64,000 bases of DNA from Mycteria americana (Eukaryota; Chordata; Aves; Ciconiiformes; Ciconiidae): contig NC_134365.1 in assembly GCF_035582795.1 (NCBI RefSeq), positions 137,295,077-137,359,076 of the forward strand, given 5' to 3'. The notes under the pieces were generated by a model. That model made no database searches. It was not told the origin of the DNA and saw nothing but the letters and a program-made list of their open reading frames with translations. The position numbers were made by a program, and so were the translations under genes. Below, piece after piece: positions 49,701 to 61,700 of this stretch. Numbering within the stretch: the stretch's first letter is position 1; every line of letters begins with the position of its first letter.

Positions 49701-52700
49701 ATGTAGAAATGTCAGGTTTTAAATTCTGGTGTCCGTTTCGAAAGGTGCTTAATCGGTCATTAAAGCTCATGGTCTGCCACTGATCTTTGGGTATGATATG
49801 AATGAAGCATGATATCCTAGTTGGAAAGAGTGGTACTGGGCTGCTTCCTACATATTTGTAGCACAGAAATCCTTATGGAGCTAGAATCCTTTATTTCTGC
49901 TTCATTCATTTACTCCAAATTCTAAATAAGGCATTTTCTTGTGGCAGTATCAAGTGATGTGATAGTATATTTTTTTTCCTTCAGTTTAAAACCTCTATTT
50001 AATGATATATGAATCGGAAGTACAGTAACTAAAGGTAGTTGGTGAAATCATCTTGAACTGCATGAAGTTGTTAATCTCAGTCAAGCATGGTTGTCAGATA
50101 ACGTACAAATGATTTATCAGGCTGAATCACAGACAGAATAAAGCCATTTCTCTTAAAACAGAAGTTAAACCACAAAAATTATAGATATGTTTAGGTTTGT
50201 ATTCTTATAACTGACATGGATTTCAAGCTCTAGATAGCATTTGCACTTCTTTCTTTCTTCTGGGAATAGAGCTCTTACTTGAAAACTTCCAGTCTCTTTT
50301 TCAATTTCAAAGTACGGTATTGTACCATTGCCTTACTTTTCTTTTTTCTATTCAAATAGCTATCCTTTCAATAGGATGCTTTTCCATCTCCAATAAATAA
50401 AAGAAATAGTCCACAGATGTATTTTATTTCCATTGCAACAACTGTTATATTTTAGCATGTGCACACACAATTTCAATAAATTCGTGGCAAACGTGTCTTG
50501 GCACCTGTCTTGGCAGGCCTGAAAAAGGAGGAGGGCTTACAAAAATAATTAGAAACAAATGGCTGTGGCTTGCTGTTCTGATTAGCATTTGAGAGAGATT
50601 ACTCAACAGAAATCTTTCAACTGATCCAGGACCTTTCCAGGGATTTCTTCTCAGCTCTGAAGTTGGCTGGGAAGTTTTACACCACAGCAAAAGTACCTTC
50701 CAACTAGAATAAAAATTAAAATAGGGCAATCTGTAATTTTCTACTTGCTGCCCACTCACTTCCTGTCTAAAAGAAATGACTCACTTTCTGCGTCCCTGAT
50801 CATCAAGTACCAAATCACCACTTGGCAGATCTGGAAGATGGACGGGATATCAGGATGATGGGTGACACCGTTCTGTGAGATGGATCAGTGGTTAGAATCC
50901 AGGCAGTCTTTCTTACTCCCAAGTCTGGAAGTGGTCTGATTACGTCAGGGAAATGGGATGGAAAACAGTTGGTAGCTCTCCTCATCTTACTTATGAGGAT
51001 CTTGGAGTTTATGGCAGATGAACAGAATTTCTTCAAGGAATGCTAGGATAGTGCAGGTCGTGGTACTGAGCATTGCCTGGAAGCTGATACCAGAAATTCT
51101 CCTCAGTGAAGGTCTGGAGGAGTGAGCACTTGAAGTAAGCAATTTTCCTGCTTACTTTCCTTGGAGTAAGCAGTTTTTCTTCTGCCTTGCTTGCTGAAGG
51201 CAGAGATAACTCATAATGAAGTGATTCAAACTAACGCTACTTTGTTAATGAATGAGAAATAACTGGAATGGATGCTTGCTCATGTGTGATAACTCAGGGT
51301 AGAGGAAGTACAGAACACGGTGGACAGTTTTGAGGGTAAAACATGTGCTGTGCTTTGTCTCTGCTAAGGGCAATCTCATGTCTCCTTGGCTACTTTGCAT
51401 AGCTTAGCTAGTGGGGCCTGTCTGTGGCTGAGTCTTCCATGGCAGTTGCCTGTAGGATACAGTAATTCTCTTGAGTCAGAGACCATCAAGCATACTACTG
51501 TTTAAACAATCTCAGGCTGTAAGTGTGTATTATCCCTGTCTCATGTTTGTGGCTGGGGTGTTTGATGAAGAGAGCACCAGGCTCTGTCTCCCTCTTTAGG
51601 TTCTTCCCTCTGCTTTAGAGTGCTCAGAGACACAGACTTGCTTCATGCCTTCCTCCTTCTGATATATCTCATGTGCATTTAAGTGAATTTGGTAAGGGCA
51701 GGATTTCACCTACTAGCAGTTTCAGTTGAAGAAGTCCCCCTCAAAGACAGTGACAGAGTTCTGATTTTTTTTAATAGATGTATGTGGTAGGAAGGGAAGG
51801 ATTTCTCCTAGATACAGATGTGCTGATCTTTCTGAAATTATATTAGAGTATTTGGTCATTAATTGTAATGCGAGCTGGACCAGTCCAAAGCCTGAGAACA
51901 AACACTCTTCCACTTTCTTTTAGTTATTCAAGTCTATGGCAAATCCTGCACTTCCTGGCATGGCATGCCTGGCACTCCAGTGTATTTCTATAGCCAGCAC
52001 TGTCTGACCCTGTTCCTTTCAGTAACACTAACAGTCTGAAAATTTCTGCTTGATTAAGTCTTTAAGCTGACTCTGGGACATGTGGTTGGAATAACTAGAA
52101 TGAGTTCTAAAATGCTGTTAAGCAACATCTATATGGGCTTTGCATATCAACATCTCCATTAACTTTCTCAGTTCACTGCACTATGCTTATGAGTGAGTAA
52201 GCACTGTTTGAAAGAAGTTACACCCTTTATAGCTTTTGCTGAAGAAAATGTTACAAAACACTCTGTACCAAAATTTCTGCTTATTCAGGCAGAATCCTTC
52301 ATAGAGAGTTTTTAGGCTTTAATTAAATAAATGGTCTAGAGCAATTACTTAATTCTAAAATAGGAAACAACAAATCTCTGGAAAAGAGGATTGCCCAAAC
52401 TGGAAAATAGTTGACAGTAACATGCTATGGGATTTTAAGAGTTTAAGAAATTTAAGCTGATACTTGTTGGAATATTTGGATACTGTCCTATAGTTTAGTG
52501 AAGAGAGTAGAGGACAGGATTTTTCAAGCTGGTTACTCATATTGCTATGTAGCTGCATGAATCAGCTATTGATGATTTCTGCTTTGATCTTACACGTGAT
52601 GGTGGTCATCTTTTTGAAAACAAACATTACTTCAGTCAGAGTAATGGAGCACTGAATAGTCTGAAATCTGCAAGTGGCTTATGGAAACTAGTTCCATCCT

Positions 52701-55700
52701 AGGGGGCTGAGTGCTTTAGATGGGCAATGGTGGGGTTTGCTTGGAACTAGGATATCTTTGGGGGACAAGGGAGTGGCAGGTATGTGATCCTTGCACCTTC
52801 TTTCAGTAATTGAAAATGTTAAAACCCTGGTTTTGAATGAATGGGGAAAGAGTGCCTTTTTGGTTTACTTGCTAAGTTGGAAGCTATCAGTACCACTCTT
52901 AGTGTTGCGTCTGTCAATTTTTTCTTTAAAATGTTTGTACTATTGTTTCTAAAATGTTATAACATCCCATTTGTAGGTGGCTGGGTCTGTTTACTGATGA
53001 ACTTGTGATTGAAACAGATCAGATCGAACCTAGCAAGTACTGACTAATCCTGCAGAGAAATGATGGAAGAGTGAATAAAAGAACAGATTCCTCTAGTTTG
53101 GGTTGAGTCCTTGTCAGTTTGTGTTGCTGGGGTTTTTTCATAGCTGTGTTGAGCAGGGATTAATATTCATCAGTACCTGTCACTGTATTCCTTGCTCCTG
53201 TCAGCTTTCCTTCTGCACATCTCTTGTGAGCTGAGTGTCTTAGAGCCTCTTTTCAGTGTGCAATTAATCTTTAGGGTTGGGGCTTCTCCTGATGCTTTGA
53301 TGAACGCTTACATGTATAGCAGTCTCTTTCAGCAGTGACAAATCATTTGCTCACCGGACAAGGGCAGAGTAAAAAGGCAAAAAACCCGAAAAACCTGCTT
53401 CCAAAGCTGACTACCAATGAGTTGTTCAAACCAAGTAATGCTCCCCCCCTTCCTTCCCCACCTTTTCCCCCCTCCCCCCCAAAAAACAAACCCCCAAACA
53501 AAACCCAAACAGAAGACCCCCCACCCCGCCCCGTCCCCCACCAAGGTAGCCAAGGTACATGTATTTCTCAAAATGGCATTGCAGGACGTGAGGCAAAACA
53601 AAGACAAAACTTAATGGCCTGGAGTGATTACTAAAATGATAGGTGTTGGGTTTTCAGGGCCTTGGTTGCTCTGTGGGCTTGAGAGGTTTTCTCATTAGCT
53701 TTTATATGTTTCCTAACAACAATGAAATGATCCAAGCAGTAGATTTCTGAAAGAAGATTGCAGTTCATGGGTAGTTAAAGTCACTATTCATCAGTAGCAT
53801 GATTTAATACTGATCAGACGGTTTTATATCTAGAATGTGCTTTGTGTTATGTTGGAGTGATTCATTATTTATTTCATGTTGGCTGTCTTGTGTGTAATAC
53901 GTGATCTCTGTAAAATCCCTGTAGTGTTGGCAGTTTTCAGAGATTTGGGTAAGAAAGACCTAATTAATGCCTTATCTCTTCTTGCACCCTCCCTACTGAT
54001 GCTTTTTGTTGCTTGTGGTGCCTGTTGTTCTGTGCTGTTCTCTGCTCTTCAAAGAACTAATGCATAGTAAGAGCTGATTTATTCTGTGGCAGGAAGCATA
54101 AGCTCTTTGAAGAATCTATTCAGTTGCAAGGTTGCTCAAAATAACTACCACCTGAAGGTTCGTCTTTTATCTGATCAAATAAATTCTGTAAAATGTGGCA
54201 AAATTGCTTTTCTGATGCTTATTACTGTCCTTGGGCTGTAGGGCAGCAGTGCCACTTTGCTTTTGAAGCGTCTTGCACAGACTTTGTTGCAGAGAAACTC
54301 ATGTAATATATAAACATAGAGGGTTGTGCTGTGATAGTTGCGGAAGTTGATCAGAGCCACAGAACATATCAAAAAGCTCTGAGGTATTACTTCATGAGTA
54401 GCTCCTTTCCTCACCTGACTACAAAAATTAATATTTGAAGCCTTGTCTATTTTCTTACTATCGTAAACCTGAAAATCTTGGGGAAGATGGAGAGCTGATT
54501 TATAACGCACATATCAATAACAAAACATGAACATTCACAGTAAACTGCTTGATGTTGAAACTCAATACAGCTGTCATATTGGCAGAAAATCTGCCACAGG
54601 TAGAAATAAGCTTGAACGATTGTATCACGCAATGTTTCTTAAAAGTCACCTCAATTAAGACTTAGCAGACATTAGTGAAAGTTTTAAGGGTTGGATCTTC
54701 TTCCGAATATATGCCCCTGACCACACTAATGTAACTGTTAAGGCAAAGAAGCAGGTCTTTTAGAAGACAAAGATTAATTGGGGAAAAATGCCTGAATCTT
54801 ACCTGCAAGGCCATTTCTCCCATGGAATTTTTGTTGGGCTTGCAGCTCCGTGTCAGGTTCTGACCCAAAGGGCTGCAGAAGCCCTCAGCAGAGCAGATGA
54901 AGCTGTGCTTTCACAGCCTGGCTTCATTCCAGGCTATTATCTAGAGCTTTAGTGGGACTCATGAGCATCTGGTGTTTGTTTTTTGCCTGCTGAAAGAAGG
55001 AAGAGCTGAGAGAGTGGCCATAACCTGTTTGAACTGATATGCTCTGTTTAATGAACAGGAGACCATATATTTGCTAACTGATGTTTTTGAGTCTTCCTGG
55101 AAACACATTTAAGCACAGTAAATGAGTGAAATCTGCTATGGACTGCATAGACAAGTCCACTTCATTTGGAACCATTGTTTTAATTGAGAAGTTTAAGATC
55201 TGGGCAAAGTCCTTCAAGAAGTTACCATCCCACTCATTGTATCCCCATGCTTCCTTCTGGTTATGGCATTGCACTCAAAATGTTTTGACAGAGTATCTTA
55301 GTACAGCAAATAGTGAAAGGTGAAAATAGTGAAATTAATTTTTTTGGGGGTGGGAGGGCGGAACCCCAAACACCTGGGTATTACCATGATTCAGTTAGCA
55401 AAGTTAGACCAAAACATCCTGCCCCAAATTTTTAGGAAGAAAAATCTAAAGCTGAGGTTAGGGGACAGTATTTAGGTGCTTGATACACTTTTGAGAATGC
55501 AGGAATGACTAATCTTGACTTTAGCCTCCAAACTTAAAAAAACTCAAACAAAACCCTCATTGTTTTTCTTGTCATCTGCAAATACTCATTGAACAGCTGT
55601 TAAAGTGAAATTTTTGTAATTGGAAGAGAAGCATATACTTGAAGTACTTGATAGCTGCTTGTTACCACTTCATCTCCATTTGACAAGAGTCAGGAGCACA

Positions 55701-58700
55701 GCTTTAAGGTTATCTGTAGTATGGGTGTAGGCAAGTAAATAACACCTCATGGAAGACTTGTATTTGATTTCAGAGGGTCAGACTGTTTGATGTATACACA
55801 CAGTCTGCTCTATACATTCTAACCGCTTCTGGTGTCTGGTGGTTTTTTGTGGCCACTACTTCAGAAAAAAAGTGAAAGTAAATGGAAGGAAATAAAGTAA
55901 AAGCAGACAATCTCATCGTTTTTGAAGTAATAAGGATTCAGTGAATGATTTTTTTTTTTTTTTTTTTGAGTTTGTGGGGGTTTGTTAGCTGAATGTGCTG
56001 CATGGTCCTCACTGTCGTGATTTGGGAGGTAATGAGAGGATTTGTAATATCCCACTGGTTTGATCACAACTTCTGCTTGTGACATTTTATAATGAGTATA
56101 TAGCTTATAAATAACATTTCGAAGGTATAAGGTTATACAGAGATAATTGCACAGCTGAAATGCATTGGCACAAGGCCAAAGGCTAAGCACTTTCCACCAT
56201 CCCTTCTAAATTGAATAACTTCACTTTATGAAGTGTATCGTCAGAAATTGTTTTCATTACTCCCAGAGGGCAAATTAAGGTTAATAAAAATCTAATTCTA
56301 GATTACCTGTATGTGTGAATATTTGTATTTTTAGAATCTTTCTTTGTCAATTACATTCCTCACTGACTGTGTATATGCGAATACAAGCACATAGGTCATA
56401 GTTTCAGCTCATGTGTTTCTACAATTTTGAACTGTTTTACTTCTCTGAGACAGACTTCCTCTGAACATGATTGTGAGACCCAGCAGGATTTTTCAAACTG
56501 AACAAAACTAAACACGCTCCTTCCACTAAGCTGTTATTTCTCACATCCCCTCAATCCCACCATCCTGAATTCCACTTGATCCACATAGCAGCCATTTGAC
56601 CCATCCGCTTCAGTCCTCAAAACCAGTATTTGTATATCCTCTTCTTTAAATGTTATGTTAAATAGCATATTCTTCATACAAGGCAACCCAGTATTTTGTG
56701 GATTCTTAGGCAATCTGAGAAAGCCTTTAGTAAAGGTGAATTAGGGGGAAGGTTTTTCCACTTTCTCCCTGTGATAAGTTAGTTACGTATATAACCTGAA
56801 ATAGCACACACATGTTGGAGTCACCTCTTTTAGTACTCCGCTTTCACAACATTGTAGTCTTGTTGCAAGTGCCCTCTTCTTTTCTCTTCGCTCTTGCTGC
56901 TCCATGCCCTCCTCTTCTCACCGCTCCCCAAAAAAGAGGACTTCCGCTGCCGTGATAAGACAGCTGTTTCTGCCTCTTAGCATAAGAAAGAACATTGTGT
57001 ATAAAGAACAGTGTAAGAAAGGGCATAGTGTACAGTAATATTTACCTGGGATAATCTTTCAGCCTCTATCACTGTGTGGTTCAGGGGCTTGCTTTTTCAG
57101 AGATGGTGTCTTTATCACCTGGTGGATTTTTTTTTTGTCTATGCATTTATCAGTTTTTAAAAACCTATGTACTCTTATAGCACCAAGAATAGCTTTTGGC
57201 AGAATTATCCTATTACTAACATTTTGGTATCTTTTTTAAAAGAAAGGTCTTTTCCACCCCAAAAATTAAATTACGGAATTAGTAAATTGCTTTTGTTGAT
57301 CTTAACATTAAATGAAAAAGTTTCACACCAGTTAGTTAATATCCTCAGTCTATTACAGTCCCAATACTGAGAACAAAGCATTAGGAAAACCAAAGAGAAG
57401 TTATAATTGGGAATGCTTGGAGAAAAATAAATCATGTTACCATTTATAAATCTATGCAGCCTGTTATGCAATTGTTGCCTTTTTTTTTTTTTTCCTTCTT
57501 TGTTGGATGACACCATGTTTAAACAATTTTTTCTCTACAGGTTATTGACATGCCAGAACACAATCCTGGAGATATGGGTGGAACAATGAGACTGGGGAAG
57601 AGGAGGACTGTTTTCAAAACACAAAATTCTGTTTTAAGTAAGTTACATTTCTGCTCTTATGACTTGCCTTGTGGATAGGAACTCTGTAACATGGCAAAGC
57701 AAAAATGCCAAAGCACATTTTGTTAAAGGACTACAACCTCAAGCAAGCAGTTGGGTGACAGTTTCCCTGAGCTCATTCACTCTGAACCTGTTCCCATATA
57801 CATTTACCCAGGATCAGAATGTAAAGAAAGAATGAGACATCTGGAAGTCCCAGTGAAAAGGTCAGTTAGGGTCCAACGCTTTAAATAAACAATGAGGAAA
57901 CTGTTGAGATAACTGAAATGCATTTTATGGTAGTTTAATTCATTATTTTCTTGGGAAGATTAGGGCGTTTTCGTCCTGTTTTCTTTATGAGTTGATAGGA
58001 CGTGTGAACCAGGGCTTCTTGTTCTACCCCGAAGCCTTTTGGTAGAACTAACCCAAACTCCTACCCGTTATGCTCTTGCCAGACCTAAACATTGCTTGTC
58101 GTGCCCTGGAGTTGCCAGTACACCTCAGCCTTCAGCCTCATCTGGCCTCGCTGCCTTAGTCCTCACCTTGTCTTGACAATGTTTGCTAGTTTGTATTCTA
58201 ATTATAGCCAGGCCCTGCTTAACTCCAGTCTCTGATCCAGCACTGCCCTAGGCCTAGCCCGGCCCTGGAAACAATCTTGTTTTGGGAAAGCAAATTATTT
58301 GTTGTAGGAAAGGAAAATGATTTGCTGTAATGGGATGCTTCAAAAGGCAAAATAAAAGCAACCAGGGTATAGAATAAATGGTTCCATTTGATCGATATGT
58401 ATTTTAAAATTGAAGTAATACTTGTCTCCTATTAGCCTATTATACAGTAGTAATATAAGTGATGCTGAAAATGTGTAAAAAGTGGTTTCTTGTCCATCGA
58501 TAAATATGGGAATATTTCTTATATCGCCCTGCCCCTGACATTGATCTGAGCTACTACTATATTTAGCTATGTTGAACTTACGGAATGTATCCTTCTGAGC
58601 TTTCAAAAATGACATCTACTTCAGCAGGAGGCCAAAGTGTAATACATATGCACATTTAATGAAAAATCTGCCTTTCTAGAGAATGGCCACGCTAATGATC

Positions 58701-61700
58701 TGACTGACCTGGGTGATACTTTGCCTAGGTGTGATATAGGTATGCATATCACAATGCACAAGTTGTTCTGTGACCTAAACACTTCTTGGAAAATTTAATA
58801 AAAATTAATGTGTGTTGTAATTCTTGACCAGTATTATGAGTTGTTTAGATGACCATATTTATCAAAGACTCATAGAAGGCTCTGGTAGTTTACTCAGGAA
58901 AGCTGATTCCTGTGTCTAAGGCTTTACAACTTGAATGGAAATAATGGTTTTGAAAAGGTGGTTCCTTAAAATTAACACATGTACCACTTTCGGTAAAATT
59001 GCAGTACTATCACTCTACAATTTTTAGAGATCTTCTTGGCAGTCTAGTTCTTGTACCAACTCCTAAGCGATGTAGTAATCCTAATGACACTAGGATAAAT
59101 TGAGAGCAAAGTTTGAGCTGTGACTGTAAGTGAGAGATATGATTAAATTCTGGTTTACTGCATATCTCTAACTTACTCCTTGTTGCTCTGGAATGTAGAG
59201 TGTTCCAGATTAGGCTCACAGGACTGCAAGAGTCATTTGGGTAATGCGATCAGGAAAATAGAAAAACAATATTCTCTGTTTGTCATTGGAGGTATTATGC
59301 CAGCTGCCATGCATAATCTATTAAAATGGAACATATGCTACTAAAATGCTTCCTTCATTGCACCTTTTGCATACAACTGTTGTAAACCCCTGAAGGGATT
59401 TTATGTTGCTTGTTCACTTAAACATTTTTTATTTTATTTTTGGCTTTACAATTTAAATTAGTTTAAGCGTGGCCTTCAGATTCTAGTCTACCTAGGCTGT
59501 TTCTGGTCAAGGAATGTTGAATATGAATCCTGAATAAACTCAGGTAACAGTAAATTAAAAGAAACTAGTCATCACTCAGAAAAACAGAAAGCTGGAGTGA
59601 GATGAATAGTGTCTTGTTATGTTTTACATGTGAAATTTTTTTGAGGTTTAAATTACAAGAAATAGTTGTAACAACTATTAAAGCAACACATTAGCATTAA
59701 TTTCTTTTTTGTTGTATATTCAGGGAAACTTTATGGTGATGAAATGTTTGTAGAGGAGCGACACAGGCATCGATACGAGGTAAGCACTGCTAATGTACTT
59801 TGTGCTCAAAAGTTAAAGCTTAAGCAAATCGTGTTTCTCTTGGTAGGCACGATTCTCCTTAAAGCAAATGGGAGATTTCTTACATAAACATAACCCAAAA
59901 TTTAGTAATGGTTAGATATTATAGTTTAGAACGAAAGGAACCTCTGTAAGTCTTCTGGTCCAACTCCCTGTTTGGAGCTGAGACAACTTCAAAATTAGAT
60001 CAGGCTGCTCAGGATATTGTCCCATCTAGTTTTGAATCTTTCTGAGAGAGGTTCCACAACATCTTTGGACAATCTGTTCCAATGCTTAACCACTTCATTG
60101 AGAACCCTTTTTTCCCTTATATCTAATAAGAGATTTCCTTGGGCAGTTTGTCTCTTAGCTCTCAGTCTTGTGCTGTGCATCTCTGAGCAGAGTCTGGCTT
60201 AATCTTCTTTATACTGTCCCATTGGATAGTTGAAGTCAGCAATGAGATTCTCTCTTTGCTTTCTCTTCTCCAGGCTGAACAAATCCAGCTCATCCAGTCT
60301 CTCATCCTATGTTGCGTGTGGTCCAGCCCCCTAACCATCCTGGTTGGACCTCCTATGGACTCGCAACATCTTGTCACTCTCTTTCTTGTACTGAGGGGCC
60401 TGAAACTAGATGCTATTGCAGAGGTGTTCTTGCAAGTGTTCAGTAGAGGGGAATAATGTAGTGTACTGTTTCTGTGGTAGAAGGTGCAATGTCTTAGCAA
60501 AATGGTCTTGGAGAACGATGTCAGAGATTACCTGACTTGACTCCCTGTGAAGTATTTCACAGTCTCACAGTCTTATGAGGAGCGGCTGAGGGAGCTGGGA
60601 TTGTTTAGCCTGGAGAAAAGGAGGCTGAGGGGAGACCTTATCGCTCTCTACAACTACCTGAAAGGAGGTTGTAGAGAGGTGGGGGTCGGTCTCTTCTCCC
60701 AGGTAACAAGTGATAGGACAAGAGGAAATGGCCTCAAGTTGCGCCAGGGGAGGTTTAGACTGGATATTAGGAAATTTTTCTTCACTGAGAGGGTTATCAA
60801 GCATTGGAACGGGCTGCCAGGGAAGTGGTGGAGTCCCCATCCCTGGAGGTATTTAAAGGACGTTTGGATGAGGTGCTTAGGGACATGGTGTAGTGGTGGT
60901 CTTGGCAGTGTTAGGTTTACGGTTGGACTCGATGATCTTAAAGGTCTTTTCCAACCTGTCCAATTCTGTGATTCTGTGATTTGAAAGGTAAAGGCTTATA
61001 ATCCTTAAATACATTGCTCCTTGATTTGGCTTATTTAAAAGCTTAGGTTATGTTCAGGTAGTGCACATTCTTTCATAGTCTAAATGCAGGCAGACTTCAG
61101 GTATCTACAACTCAGAGGCTAATCCAGATCACTTGCTTCCTGCCATCCAACTCTGTAGGCCCCTTGTATAGGTCCACTCCTCTGTTTGAGAACATCTGAG
61201 CAAAGGTGTCTGTGTACTTTCAAAATACTGTCATTCAAGGAGACAGGCAAGAGATGGACTCCTAGAGTTATCTCTGAGGTAGTTCAGAAGGGACCTGACT
61301 CCATCAGTATCTCCAGAGGGGCCTGAGCTATGAGATGTGTGCATGCTACAAACTGATTCAGACAACGTTAAGTTTCTTTAAAAAGCTGTGAGGAGAATGT
61401 GATGGTGGTAAAGGTGCTCAGAGTTTCAATATTAACTGAGTGGTTAGAATGTCACCAAGGAAATGAAACAGCTCACTGCAGAGCTCCTCAGTTTGAAGGA
61501 GGAGCTGAACCACAGCTTGTGTCATAACCACTGAAATGCAGTGTTCAAAGAGGAGGTCAGTCTTTATGCCTACTGTAGTGAGCTGTTTGAAAAATGAGGA
61601 ATGCAAGCTGCTCAGAATCAGGAGGACAGTAAGCGGAAGGGACCCTGTCTTTAATCTTTTGAATGTTAAGTAGTAAGTTCTAAAATTACTGATTCATCTC

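Larger units (their letters stand above)
27239..57540 (+). other. CTPS2: CTPS2 intron 13, 30.3 kb, host of a nested antisense gene
   Basis: GT-AG intron (gtaagt ... ttctctacag). It contains the S100G-like gene on the minus strand (31.7-34.2 kb), ancient CR1/L3-type LINE relics (35.3-35.7 and 43.5-44.6 kb) and CORE-SINE/MIR-like relics (36.8, 46.2 and possibly 49.7 kb). A TA-dinucleotide stretch lies near 37212-37255 and a C-rich tract at 53440-53535. Segments 27.3-31.6, 37.3-43.5, 44.7-46.1, 46.4-49.6, 49.8-53.4 and 53.6-57.5 kb hold scattered short open frames but no gene I can support. Confidence 0.85.

Noticed and set aside
49660..49745. Functional tRNA gene
   Set aside because: Box A is good but box B is degenerate, and the acceptor and anticodon stems do not pair. 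At most a SINE or tRNA pseudogene.
53335..53634. Proline/lysine-rich open frames in intron 13
   Set aside because: Produced by the C-rich low-complexity tract; frames exist on both strands for the same reason.
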